Assembly (NCBI GenBank): GCA_965243485.1
Contig: CBDEVP010000001.1
Span: 2,418,001 to 2,482,000, forward strand
Reading direction: 5' to 3'
Source of the DNA: UBA7330 sp965243485
Lineage (GTDB): Bacteria > Bacteroidota > Bacteroidia > Cytophagales > Cyclobacteriaceae
DNA: 64,000 nucleotides
This document shows positions 44,338 to 51,412 of this stretch, in pieces. Within the stretch, counting starts at the first letter, position 1; each line of letters begins with the position of its first letter. The notes below the pieces were generated by a model, which searched no databases, was not told the origin of the DNA, and was given only the letters and a program-made list of their open reading frames with translations. Position numbers and translations under genes: made by a program.

Positions 44338-44713
44338 CTAGCTTTTAGTCCTTTTTGAGGCGTAAGGTTTGGTGTCATCAAGTAAAATGGCTTCGTGTAT
44401 TAATTCTACAATAGACTCTTTTGGGACCTGAGATAGCCTTTGGAATTCAATGCTGTAGACCTGTTTCCGTCCCTTACTGTTAAGGATACCCTGCTCATTT
44501 GCTAGCTCATTACCTCTCACAAAGGCAAATTCCACACCTCCGCTTTTTGTGGGATTGAGGTAAACATATCCAACTTTTTCCATAATAAAATGGGATCTTG
44601 AAACGGATCTTTTCTGTGAGTTCCAACTCTTTCGAGAGCAGGTTGTGAAAATATCGCATGATCTCACGATGTTGACCGTCAAGCTGATCAATGAAATCCT
44701 TAACTTTATTCAT
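44338..44713 (-). pseudogene. DUF1801 family gene interrupted by a single-base frameshift
   Basis: Two overlapping minus-strand frames together make one DUF1801 (YdhG-like) protein of about 124 residues. The first frame (from the ATG at 44713) encodes MNKVKDFIDQLDGQHREI through KIPFYYGKSWIC. The second continues YLNPTKSGGVEFAFVRGNELANEQG through the end. The junction is the run TGTTTACC on the minus strand, around 44561-44565. Removing one T restores WICYLNPTKSGG, the expected family sequence. This is either a recent inactivating indel or a base-call error in a short homopolymer. Family function is poorly known. The rest of the coding sequence shows no decay. Confidence 0.75.
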
Positions 44714-44775
44714 GCTGATTTTTTACGCAAAGGTTTTTACGCTGGTTGCACACGATATTGGCCATTTAATTGATC

Positions 44776-45120
44776 GAGCCTACGGCTCTTTTTGTGTTGT
44801 TTCTTTATCTAATGGGTTAAAACCCATCATTAATAAATAATGTCGAACCTACGGTTCTTTTGAGTGGAATTTTCTCGCTAATCTAAGAACCATTCTGCTT
44901 GCTGTGAACACGTGGAATGTTGCATAAAATATAAATGATGAATTGGAAAATGATGAGAAGATGGGTGGTTCTTCTTCATAAGGTGTTATAGAAAATCCAC
45001 AGCTTGTTTTCATTGTGAGAGTGCCGCGAGAGCCAGAGGCTCGACATCATATTGGAAAACGGACGTAGTCCGGTTATAACAACGTGATCGACCGAGTGCC
45101 GTAGGCACGGTAATATATGA
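44776..45120. repeat. Palindrome-rich repeat unit A
   Basis: This is the first unit of an imperfect tandem duplication with a period of about 346-355 bp. It contains four 13-bp palindromes with 5-bp arms and 3-nt loops: GAGCCTACGGCTC (44776), GAACCTACGGTTC (44845), GAGCCAGAGGCTC (45030) and GTGCCGTAGGCAC (45096). Shared anchors with unit B include CTCGCTAATCT, TTTTCATTGTGAGAGTG and GATCGACYGAGTGCC. No ORF is supported. It resembles REP/BIME clusters, but no RAYT transposase is nearby. Confidence 0.75.
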
Positions 45121-45466
45121 TTTGGCATAGGCTCTTTTTGGTCTGGTTTCTTTTTTTTGAAGGGTTAAAGCCCATCGATAAAAGATCAGCTCGAACCTAC
45201 GGTTCTATTGAGTTGCATCTCTCGCTAATCTGAGAACCACATCTTTCTGCTTTGCGGTGATCACATAGGGCGTTGCATTGAATACCAATGATAAGTTAAA
45301 AAACTACGGGGAAGAGTGGAGGGTCTGCTTCATGATGTGTTATAGAGAATTCACAGTTTGTTTTCATTGTGAGAGTGACCGGAAGAGCCAGAGGCTCGCC
45401 TTCATTTTGTAAGGAGGACGTAGTACGACTATGCTAACTTGATCGACTGAGTGCCAGAGGCACGAA
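45121..45466. repeat. Palindrome-rich repeat unit B
   Basis: This is the second unit of the tandem duplication, colinear with unit A along its whole length. Its palindromes are GAACCTACGGTTC (45193), GAGCCAGAGGCTC (45385) and GTGCCAGAGGCAC (45451). The one expected at its left end is decayed (GGCATAGGCTC near 45124). Units A and B fill almost all of the 777-bp space between the frameshifted DUF1801 gene and the YdeI gene. Confidence 0.75.
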
Positions 45467-45490
45467 ACATATTTTTTGGAAATAACTTCT

Positions 45491-46054
45491 TCAATAATAT
45501 TTCTCAATCCCTCCATACCCTGGCACCAGCTTGTTTGCTTTGGTCTTTTCAACGAAATTTTTGAGTCGTTTTACAAATTCCTCAGGCCGGTTGCGGGCGC
45601 TGTCAATGTAGGCGATCCGGATCCTTTGATAGGAATCGGAAAAATTCTGATAGTTACTCCAGGCCTTTTCATCCTTTTTGATAGCCTCCATGATGTCCAC
45701 AGGGAATTCAAAAGGCTCACTGAGGACGTTTTTCACTTCGTCGATGAGATCAGGGTGGATCATCTGCCTGTTCATCAGCCAGCTCAATCGTTCCCTGTTG
45801 GCCTGTGAATAGCCACTTTTTGGCTTTCTCGGTGTAAAACGCTGCATAGTGTGCTTATCATCATATTTTTTGATGATGCTGTCAATCCAGCCAAAGCACA
45901 AAGCTTCCTCCACGGCGTCGTTGTAGGGAATGCGTTCCTTACCCGTGGCTTTTTTAGGATAGATCAGCCAGGCTTCGGCTTTTTGATCAAAATTTTCCTG
46001 AAGCCAGACACGCCAGTCTTTTCGGTCTGTAAAGTACAATCTATCCTCATCCAT
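45491..46054 (-). CDS. YdeI/OmpD-associated family protein
   Basis: The 187-residue protein matches the YdeI family by the N-terminal block WRVWLQENFDQKAEAWLIYPKK, then YNDAVEEALCFGWIDSIIKKYDD and QRFTPRKPKSGYSQANRERLSWL. The C-terminal part carries the Omdp-like helical region. The biochemical role is unknown; Bacillus and enterobacterial members are linked to stress or peptide resistance only indirectly. It is the last gene of an operon with two GNAT genes, with a 3-bp gap to the preceding one. Confidence 0.9.
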   Translation of the reverse strand: MDEDRLYFTDRKDWRVWLQENFDQKAEAWLIYPKKATGKERIPYNDAVEEALCFGWIDSIIKKYDDKHTMQRFTPRKPKSGYSQANRERLSWLMNRQMIHPDLIDEVKNVLSEPFEFPVDIMEAIKKDEKAWSNYQNFSDSYQRIRIAYIDSARNRPEEFVKRLKNFVEKTKANKLVPGYGGIEKYY

Positions 46055-46057
46055 TTC

Positions 46058-46552
46058 TCAATTTGACCAGTTTTCTCTTTTTAACTCATAGACACAACAC
46101 ATCCTGTCATAAAACATCCGTTCTTCAACAAACCTGAATCCCAACCTTTCATAAAACCGGTGAGCCTTTGTATTGGTTTTCAGTGGATCGATCAGGATGC
46201 CAGTAACATTAGGGTCTTCGAAACACCTTTCGATAGCGAGCTGCATCATTTCCGTTCCATAGCCTTTACCCAGGTTCTTTTCTTCGCCGATCCAGATGTC
46301 AAGGGCTCGCTTGCCCTCTTCGACATCTCCCCAATATTTTGTTTCCTCATGAAACGGATCAATGATCTGAACGAAACCAATGGGTTCCCCATCGAGTTCA
46401 GCAATCAGCTGCTCCCGCCACTCCGGATCTCTTTTAAGTTCGTTTTCCCAGTCCCAGTCATCGTCTGGATCGCTATCGATCACGTGTTGTTGGGTATCCC
46501 AGTGATTCAGCAGCTTAAGGTCACTAATAGTGGCGGGTCTCAATTTGATCAT
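46058..46552 (-). CDS. GNAT family N-acetyltransferase (AAC(6')-like group)
   Basis: The 164-residue acetyltransferase has EEKNLGKGYGTEMMQLAIE as its acetyl-CoA loop, then ILIDPLKTNTKAHRFYERLGFRFV. This spacing, with DIWIGE before the loop, is like aminoglycoside 6'-N-acetyltransferase-type GNATs, but resistance function cannot be inferred from it. It is the middle gene of the GNAT-GNAT-YdeI operon, with an 11-bp gap upstream and 3 bp downstream. Confidence 0.9.
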   Translation of the reverse strand: MIKLRPATISDLKLLNHWDTQQHVIDSDPDDDWDWENELKRDPEWREQLIAELDGEPIGFVQIIDPFHEETKYWGDVEEGKRALDIWIGEEKNLGKGYGTEMMQLAIERCFEDPNVTGILIDPLKTNTKAHRFYERLGFRFVEERMFYDRMCCVYELKRENWSN

Positions 46553-46563
46553 TCAGGGTGGGA

Positions 46564-47097
46564 TTAATTCTGGCTATTTTCGATTTTGAAGAACAAGGTG
46601 GGCTTCCCTTTTTCAATCCTTTTTTCGACAAAACTCATGCCCAGGCTCAATGCAGCCGACTGAGAGGCTTCATGAGGTTCATCCGTTGCTGCAATGATGT
46701 ATTCAAACCCAAGCTCATTGAAAGCATAGTGTATGATTTGCATGGATGCTTCGGAGGCATAACCTTGTCTGGTAAAGGGTTCCAGAATGGCACATATCAA
46801 CTGAGGCTGTGGCTCGTCAAAGAAATACCAGAGTCCGGTGAAGCCAATGATTTCGCTCCGGCTTTTCAGCCGGATCTTCCAAAGCCCGTATTTTTCATGT
46901 CGAAAATGGCTGACGTTTTGCAAAAGTATATCCGTGGCCGTTGGCTCACTGATGATCTGATCATCCCATAAGTATTTTCTGATAAAAGGATCCGTATTCA
47001 GATCAAGAAAGAGGTCGGTATCAGATCTTTGGAAGGGAATAAGATGAAGTCTTTCCGTTTCCAGGGTGAGATTCTCTGCAATTGATTGATGACCCAT
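46564..47097 (-). CDS. GNAT family N-acetyltransferase (RimJ/RimL type)
   Basis: The 177-residue protein starts with the RimJ/RimL pattern LETERLHLIPFQRSDTDLFLDL and continues with the GFTGLW strand and the acetyl-CoA loop region FTRQGYASEASMQIIHYA, then a final strand-helix that ends near SLGMSFVEKR. RimJ/RimL-type enzymes acetylate ribosomal protein N-termini or small molecules; the substrate here is unknown. It is the first gene of the three-gene minus-strand operon. Confidence 0.9.
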   Translation of the reverse strand: MGHQSIAENLTLETERLHLIPFQRSDTDLFLDLNTDPFIRKYLWDDQIISEPTATDILLQNVSHFRHEKYGLWKIRLKSRSEIIGFTGLWYFFDEPQPQLICAILEPFTRQGYASEASMQIIHYAFNELGFEYIIAATDEPHEASQSAALSLGMSFVEKRIEKGKPTLFFKIENSQN

Positions 47098-47343
47098 CTT
47101 TCACTAAATTAATGTTAAAATTAAAGTCATTTATTGCGTCCGATCATGCAAAATAACGGATTTTCGACTACTTTTTACAAGACATGATCAGGAACCAGCA
47201 GTATCTCTGATTTATCACTTACTACCGGGAGATGCCGGGGTACAAAGTAGGATCGTGTGGGCAGTATTTTCCATTTCAAGATTCCTTCATATACATTTGA
47301 ATTAAGTTCGAGATAACCTTTTACGACCTTTAATAGCCATACA

Positions 47344-48651
47344 TTGAAATACCATACAATTATCCTCCCGGTTCTACTCCTGATTTTTAATGCCTGTTCC
47401 GATAAATCTCAGGAAGCTACTTCTCCAAACATTGTCCTGATCATCTCGGATGACCAAAGCTGGACCGATTACAGCTTCATGGGGCATGAGTCCATTGAGA
47501 CTCCCAGGATCGATCAGCTGGCTGCGGAAGGGTTGATCTTCACCTACGGGTATGCGGCCGCTCCTTTATGCAGCCCGTCGTTGGCGTCTATCATTACCGG
47601 ACTTTATCCGCACCAGCACATGGTCCTGGGTAATGATCCGGTTTTCGAAACAGAACGTCCACGTTACAGAGAAGAGTGGCTGGCAGAAAGAAGAAAGCTT
47701 TATAATCAAACTGAAAATTATTTTGAGGCATTAAGTACCATTCCTGATCTGCTGAAAGCAAAAAACTATCTTTCCCTGCAAACCGGTAAATGGTGGCTGG
47801 GAAATTACAGCAGCGGAGGGTTTGATCAGGGGATGACCCATGGCGATCCTGCACGAGACGGACGCCATGGGGATGAAGGCCTGACCATCGGGAGGGAAGG
47901 CCTGGAGGTCGTTTATGATTTCATGGACAGCGCTCAATCAGTGGACCAGCCTTTCTTCATTTGGTATGCTCCGTTTCTCCCGCATGCTCCACATACCCCG
48001 CCGGACAGTCTGCTTGAAAAGTATCAGCTAAGAGCACCTACGGAAGCGGTAGCCAGGTACTGGGCCATGTGTGAGTGGTTTGATATTACCTGCGGACAAT
48101 TGATGGACTATGTGGATGAAAAAGGTTGGGGAAAAAACACCCTGTTTGTTTATGTTACTGATAATGGCTGGATCCAGGATCCTGAAAATCCCAACAGGTA
48201 TGCCCCCAGGTCCAAGCGGGAACCTTATGAGATGGGAATCCGAACCCCTATGATGTTTCGATGGACCGGCACGATTGAGCCGGAGATGAATGCCACGCAT
48301 GCGGTCAGTGCCATAGATATCGCTACCACCATCCTTGCAGCCAATGATCTGCAACCAGCCGAAGGCATGCAGGGCATTAATGTGCTGGATCGTGCTGCGC
48401 TGGAAGAACGAGACCTGATCTTTGCAGAAAATTATGCCCATGATTTTTCATCAATTGACTCCAGTTTGTATCATCGGATAGCCATTGACCTGCCATATAA
48501 GCTGATCTGGCCGGACCCGGTGAATCAGCCGGAAGATGAGGTAGAGCTATTTAACCTGATGGAAGATGCTCATGAAACAAATAACCTGGCTGACAAGAAT
48601 CCAGAAAAGGTTGAAGAATTAAAGGGAAAAATTGAGAGCTGGTGGAAGTGA
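47344..48651 (+). CDS. Sulfatase-family lipoprotein with a non-canonical active-site motif
   Basis: The 435-residue protein begins at a TTG at 47344, the only start that keeps the lipoprotein signal MKYHTIILPVLLLIFNAC (Cys18); an in-frame TAA lies 28 bp upstream. It has the alkaline-phosphatase-like sulfatase fold: metal ligands Asp36-Asp37 (ISDDQSW), then LCSPSLASIITGLYPHQH, and VTDNGW with another ligand. The modification motif CxPxR reads CSPSL, with Cys76 kept but Arg replaced by Leu80. That arginine is needed for recognition by formylglycine-generating enzymes and contacts the sulfate site in known enzymes. The protein may be inactive, differently matured, or a phosphohydrolase-like relative. 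It is monocistronic. Confidence 0.88.
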   Translation: MKYHTIILPVLLLIFNACSDKSQEATSPNIVLIISDDQSWTDYSFMGHESIETPRIDQLAAEGLIFTYGYAAAPLCSPSLASIITGLYPHQHMVLGNDPVFETERPRYREEWLAERRKLYNQTENYFEALSTIPDLLKAKNYLSLQTGKWWLGNYSSGGFDQGMTHGDPARDGRHGDEGLTIGREGLEVVYDFMDSAQSVDQPFFIWYAPFLPHAPHTPPDSLLEKYQLRAPTEAVARYWAMCEWFDITCGQLMDYVDEKGWGKNTLFVYVTDNGWIQDPENPNRYAPRSKREPYEMGIRTPMMFRWTGTIEPEMNATHAVSAIDIATTILAANDLQPAEGMQGINVLDRAALEERDLIFAENYAHDFSSIDSSLYHRIAIDLPYKLIWPDPVNQPEDEVELFNLMEDAHETNNLADKNPEKVEELKGKIESWWK

Positions 48652-48743
48652 TGACTTGCTTTGGGTTTTGTGGCATCATCTTCTAGAGACTCTGCCGAGC
48701 CTTGAATGGCATTTCAATACATCAAGATTGATATCCATCTGTT

Positions 48744-49511
48744 CTATTCAATTGGATACATATTCAAATTAAGATCATCAAAGAAAATAATTCTATTTGG
48801 TATCGTTTCTAAGATTTTATCCTTGTGTGATTGATGGATTCTGTCTGACCGATATCTTAGGGCCAACCAGGTCAAAAATGACTCTGCCATATCTTCCCTC
48901 CTGTGGAAATCACGTGCATAATGAGAAATGAAATTGCCATCTAATTCCTGAGCGTTGACCCACGCTCGAGACGGTGCATACCTGGGGTCAAGAGAGACAT
49001 GAGTGGCTTCCTGAACCAATACTTCTTCCAATATTCCATCATTTTCGAAATATGATGATTGACCGGTATATATCCAAATACTATGGTTCCCGCCCCTAAA
49101 TCCTTCAACACCGTCATGAATTATTATAGTTTCTAAATCAATACGCAAATCCGTGGGTAGCTGTCCAATGGTCTCAGCATATTTTAAGGCAATTAATTCA
49201 GCTTCTACCGAATCTTTAAATTCAGGATTGATCTGAATCTCAAATGACAATCCATCCTCATAAAAGGAGTTGAAGAGGTACGGCGATAAAGTAAGTGATT
49301 TATCCACTCGGTGATCAAACATGGTTCGTTTAGCTTGACCGGCATAAGAAAGGTTAATAAATAATGTTTTGTCAGAATCTGTAATAATATCCGGATCCAT
49401 AAAAATCGTTCCCTGAGCAAATGGAGGTACAGCTGGTTTCTCGTCCTCTTTGTCACAGGACACTATTGTGACGACCAAAATGCAGATAATAGTGTAATTA
49501 AACCTGACCAT
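48744..49511 (-). CDS. Lipoprotein resembling a zinc metallopeptidase with a degenerate HExxH
   Basis: The start is taken at the ATG at 49511, giving MVRFNYTIICILVVTIVSC, a lipoprotein signal with Cys19; an in-frame ATG at 49607 would add 32 residues and lie inside the previous gene. The 255-residue product ends in a domain like uncharacterised zinc peptidases: LVQEATHVSLD, then FISHYARDFHRREDMAESFLTWLALRYR. The expected HEATH motif has Gln167 instead of the first histidine, while Glu168 and His171 remain. Catalysis as a zinc protease is therefore doubtful. It is the last gene of a four-gene operon, 11 bp after another degenerate metallopeptidase-like gene. No named family is assigned. Confidence 0.7.
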   Translation of the reverse strand: MVRFNYTIICILVVTIVSCDKEDEKPAVPPFAQGTIFMDPDIITDSDKTLFINLSYAGQAKRTMFDHRVDKSLTLSPYLFNSFYEDGLSFEIQINPEFKDSVEAELIALKYAETIGQLPTDLRIDLETIIIHDGVEGFRGGNHSIWIYTGQSSYFENDGILEEVLVQEATHVSLDPRYAPSRAWVNAQELDGNFISHYARDFHRREDMAESFLTWLALRYRSDRIHQSHKDKILETIPNRIIFFDDLNLNMYPIE

Positions 49512-49522
49512 TGAAGACCTGG

Positions 49523-50545
49523 TTAATTTACGATCAATCGTATATCTGAGTAGCTTATTTTGCCTTCTGTTCCCGGTAGTAGTCTTACGAAAAGCACAAT
49601 AAACCATGTTTTTCGGGAAAGACAGGGAATGGTCAACTCCTCCGTATGATTTATCAATTCACCCGAAACAGGATTGTCCGTTGTTGTGAGATATAGCGTT
49701 TCAATGTACGTACCTGGTGCACCAAACATAGTAAAGGGGTCCCTTTCGAATACCCTTAATGATACTGCCGCTCCGGTACCAGTTAATCCTTCGGAATTCA
49801 ACGTGACCCTGAAGGAGACTTCTGAACACTCGGGTAAATTAGGATAGATGGTTTTTTGCCATTTTCCACCGTCATCGGCCGTTCTGCCGGGTGCGAGTTC
49901 AATTGCAAGGACATCATCGCCTTCCCTGGTGCCAATAAAATCACCATCATGGTCCTCGAAGAACCAGTATTCATTGGGATCATATTGATAGTAGGCCGTG
50001 TCATTTACCCAGGCTGATTCCCAATCAACACATTCATCGCCGAATGACCCGTCAATAAGTTCGGTGATATAGTAATCCCTCATATTGGGCTTTGTATAAG
50101 CCTGGAACAGGTCAAGCAGATTGTTTGTCATGATAGACATGGGTTGTCCATCACATAATTCGGTATCATCATGCGTTCGTCCGAGAAAAGCACGACCTAT
50201 TAACTGAAAAATATAGGCTTCCTGTTGCAATAAGCTGAGATCGGCCCATTCACAGTTGATATCTCTTGCGATCTCGATTTTTCTGTACCCCAATCCATCA
50301 TAGTTGGTATAGCCGTAGCCACAATACTTTACCTCTCCAAGTTTTATTTCATCCACATATTCAGCTTCCACTGCTGCCAAATCAAAAATAAACCCCCTGT
50401 CAGCGGCTTCTTCTTCAAATTTGTCGAGGTAAGCCCTGAGGTCCGGCAGTCTGGGTTCTGGTTCATCTTTACAACTTAATGAGACTATGGATATCAGGGC
50501 AAAAATTAATAAGCTACCCGATCGAGGTTGGAGGTAAGATCTCAT
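49523..50545 (-). CDS. Lipoprotein with putative metallopeptidase-like N-domain (zinc motif lost) and beta C-domain
   Basis: The 340-residue protein has a lipoprotein signal (FALISIVSLSC, Cys25). Residues about 30-180 resemble Bacteroidota lipoprotein metallopeptidases: the region EAYIFQLIGRAFLGRTHDD aligns with the usual FHELGHxxLxRxH pattern. Gln114, Leu115 and Arg118 stand where the two histidines and glutamate should be, and only the third-ligand position His in RTHDD is kept. Residues about 190-340 look like a beta-sandwich. A protease pseudoenzyme or binding protein is my inference. It sits between a polysaccharide deacetylase gene (56 bp) and a second degenerate relative (11 bp). Confidence 0.65.
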   Translation of the reverse strand: MRSYLQPRSGSLLIFALISIVSLSCKDEPEPRLPDLRAYLDKFEEEAADRGFIFDLAAVEAEYVDEIKLGEVKYCGYGYTNYDGLGYRKIEIARDINCEWADLSLLQQEAYIFQLIGRAFLGRTHDDTELCDGQPMSIMTNNLLDLFQAYTKPNMRDYYITELIDGSFGDECVDWESAWVNDTAYYQYDPNEYWFFEDHDGDFIGTREGDDVLAIELAPGRTADDGGKWQKTIYPNLPECSEVSFRVTLNSEGLTGTGAAVSLRVFERDPFTMFGAPGTYIETLYLTTTDNPVSGELINHTEELTIPCLSRKTWFIVLFVRLLPGTEGKISYSDIRLIVN

Positions 50546-50601
50546 GGAATATTCCTTTAGGTAAAATCATTTTTAACGGGGGTAATTACAATTTGTTCTG
50601 T

Positions 50602-51405
50602 TTATAACTGGTCAGGCCGATGCTCTGCCACATACCTGGATATATCTCCTACAGGAGCTACCCATATATCTTCCTGATCATTCAGGTGTTTAAATAGCTT
50701 TTTCAGCATTTTGACCTCAGTGGTTTGCCTGGCTTCATCACCAATGTCGTGACCCGCCAGCACCAGCCAGAGACCATCTTTCCTGGCCATCTCTATGTAA
50801 GGGAGGATATCCTTGAAGCTCTTTCCATCCATCTCTACTCCGGTAAGCTGGGCCAGGTCGCAGTAAGCAGGGTCGTTGGGTGCTTCATCGAGCCAGGTTC
50901 TTCCAGAAGTGAATTCCTGAGCCACCACGGGCACGTAACTTTTAGTGCTCTCACCTCTGCCTACATAGGTCTGACCGCAGGGATAGGCGAATTCGGTAGC
51001 CTCCACACCGAGGAGCTCTTTAATGCGGCCATTGGCATCGAGCAATTGCTTCCGCATGTCTTCAAGCTCCATCTCTTCCAGGGCCTTCTCCCGGGCCCAC
51101 AGAAAGTTGCCGGAGCAGGGATGGGTCAGTGAATGATTGGCAATTTCATGACCATCCATTACCGCCTGTTTCCAGCCTTCCAAAGACCTTTCCACCGCAG
51201 AGGGCACCACATAAAAAGTGGCCCTGATCCCGTATTCATTCAGAAGGGGAGTTCCTACCTCTACCTGGCTGGCACGCCCGTCATCCCAGGTCAGGCTTAA
51301 AGCCATTTGCCTGCCTTCAGGCCATTCGAAATCCTGTGCTTCAGCTCTTATCAAAGGGGCTGCTATGAATAACAGGAGCAAGGAAGAAATCAATAACTTT
51401 TTCAT
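50602..51405 (-). CDS. Polysaccharide deacetylase (NodB homology, CE4-like)
   Basis: The 267-residue exported enzyme has a signal ending near IRAEAQ. It shows the NodB domain: SLTWDDGRASQ with the catalytic and metal-binding Asp pair, and EIANHSLTHP with the two metal-binding histidines (HSxxH). Later segments FAYPCG and LVLAGHDIGD match the remaining conserved motifs. Such enzymes remove acetyl groups from chitin, peptidoglycan or other N- or O-acetylated glycans in the periplasm. It follows the PVC-type cytochrome gene after 7 bp and is in the same operon. Confidence 0.9.
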   Translation of the reverse strand: MKKLLISSLLLLFIAAPLIRAEAQDFEWPEGRQMALSLTWDDGRASQVEVGTPLLNEYGIRATFYVVPSAVERSLEGWKQAVMDGHEIANHSLTHPCSGNFLWAREKALEEMELEDMRKQLLDANGRIKELLGVEATEFAYPCGQTYVGRGESTKSYVPVVAQEFTSGRTWLDEAPNDPAYCDLAQLTGVEMDGKSFKDILPYIEMARKDGLWLVLAGHDIGDEARQTTEVKMLKKLFKHLNDQEDIWVAPVGDISRYVAEHRPDQL

Positions 51406-51412
51406 TTTGATG

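Noticed and set aside
44776..45466. CRISPR-like array
   Set aside because: The repeated 13-bp palindromes are irregularly spaced (roughly 55-190 bp), vary in sequence, and are part of two long homologous units. There are no constant repeats with unique spacers and no cas genes.
46058..46552. Aminoglycoside resistance gene
   Set aside because: The GNAT sequence resembles AAC(6')-type proteins only in general fold features. Operon partners (GNAT and YdeI) do not support a resistance cassette.
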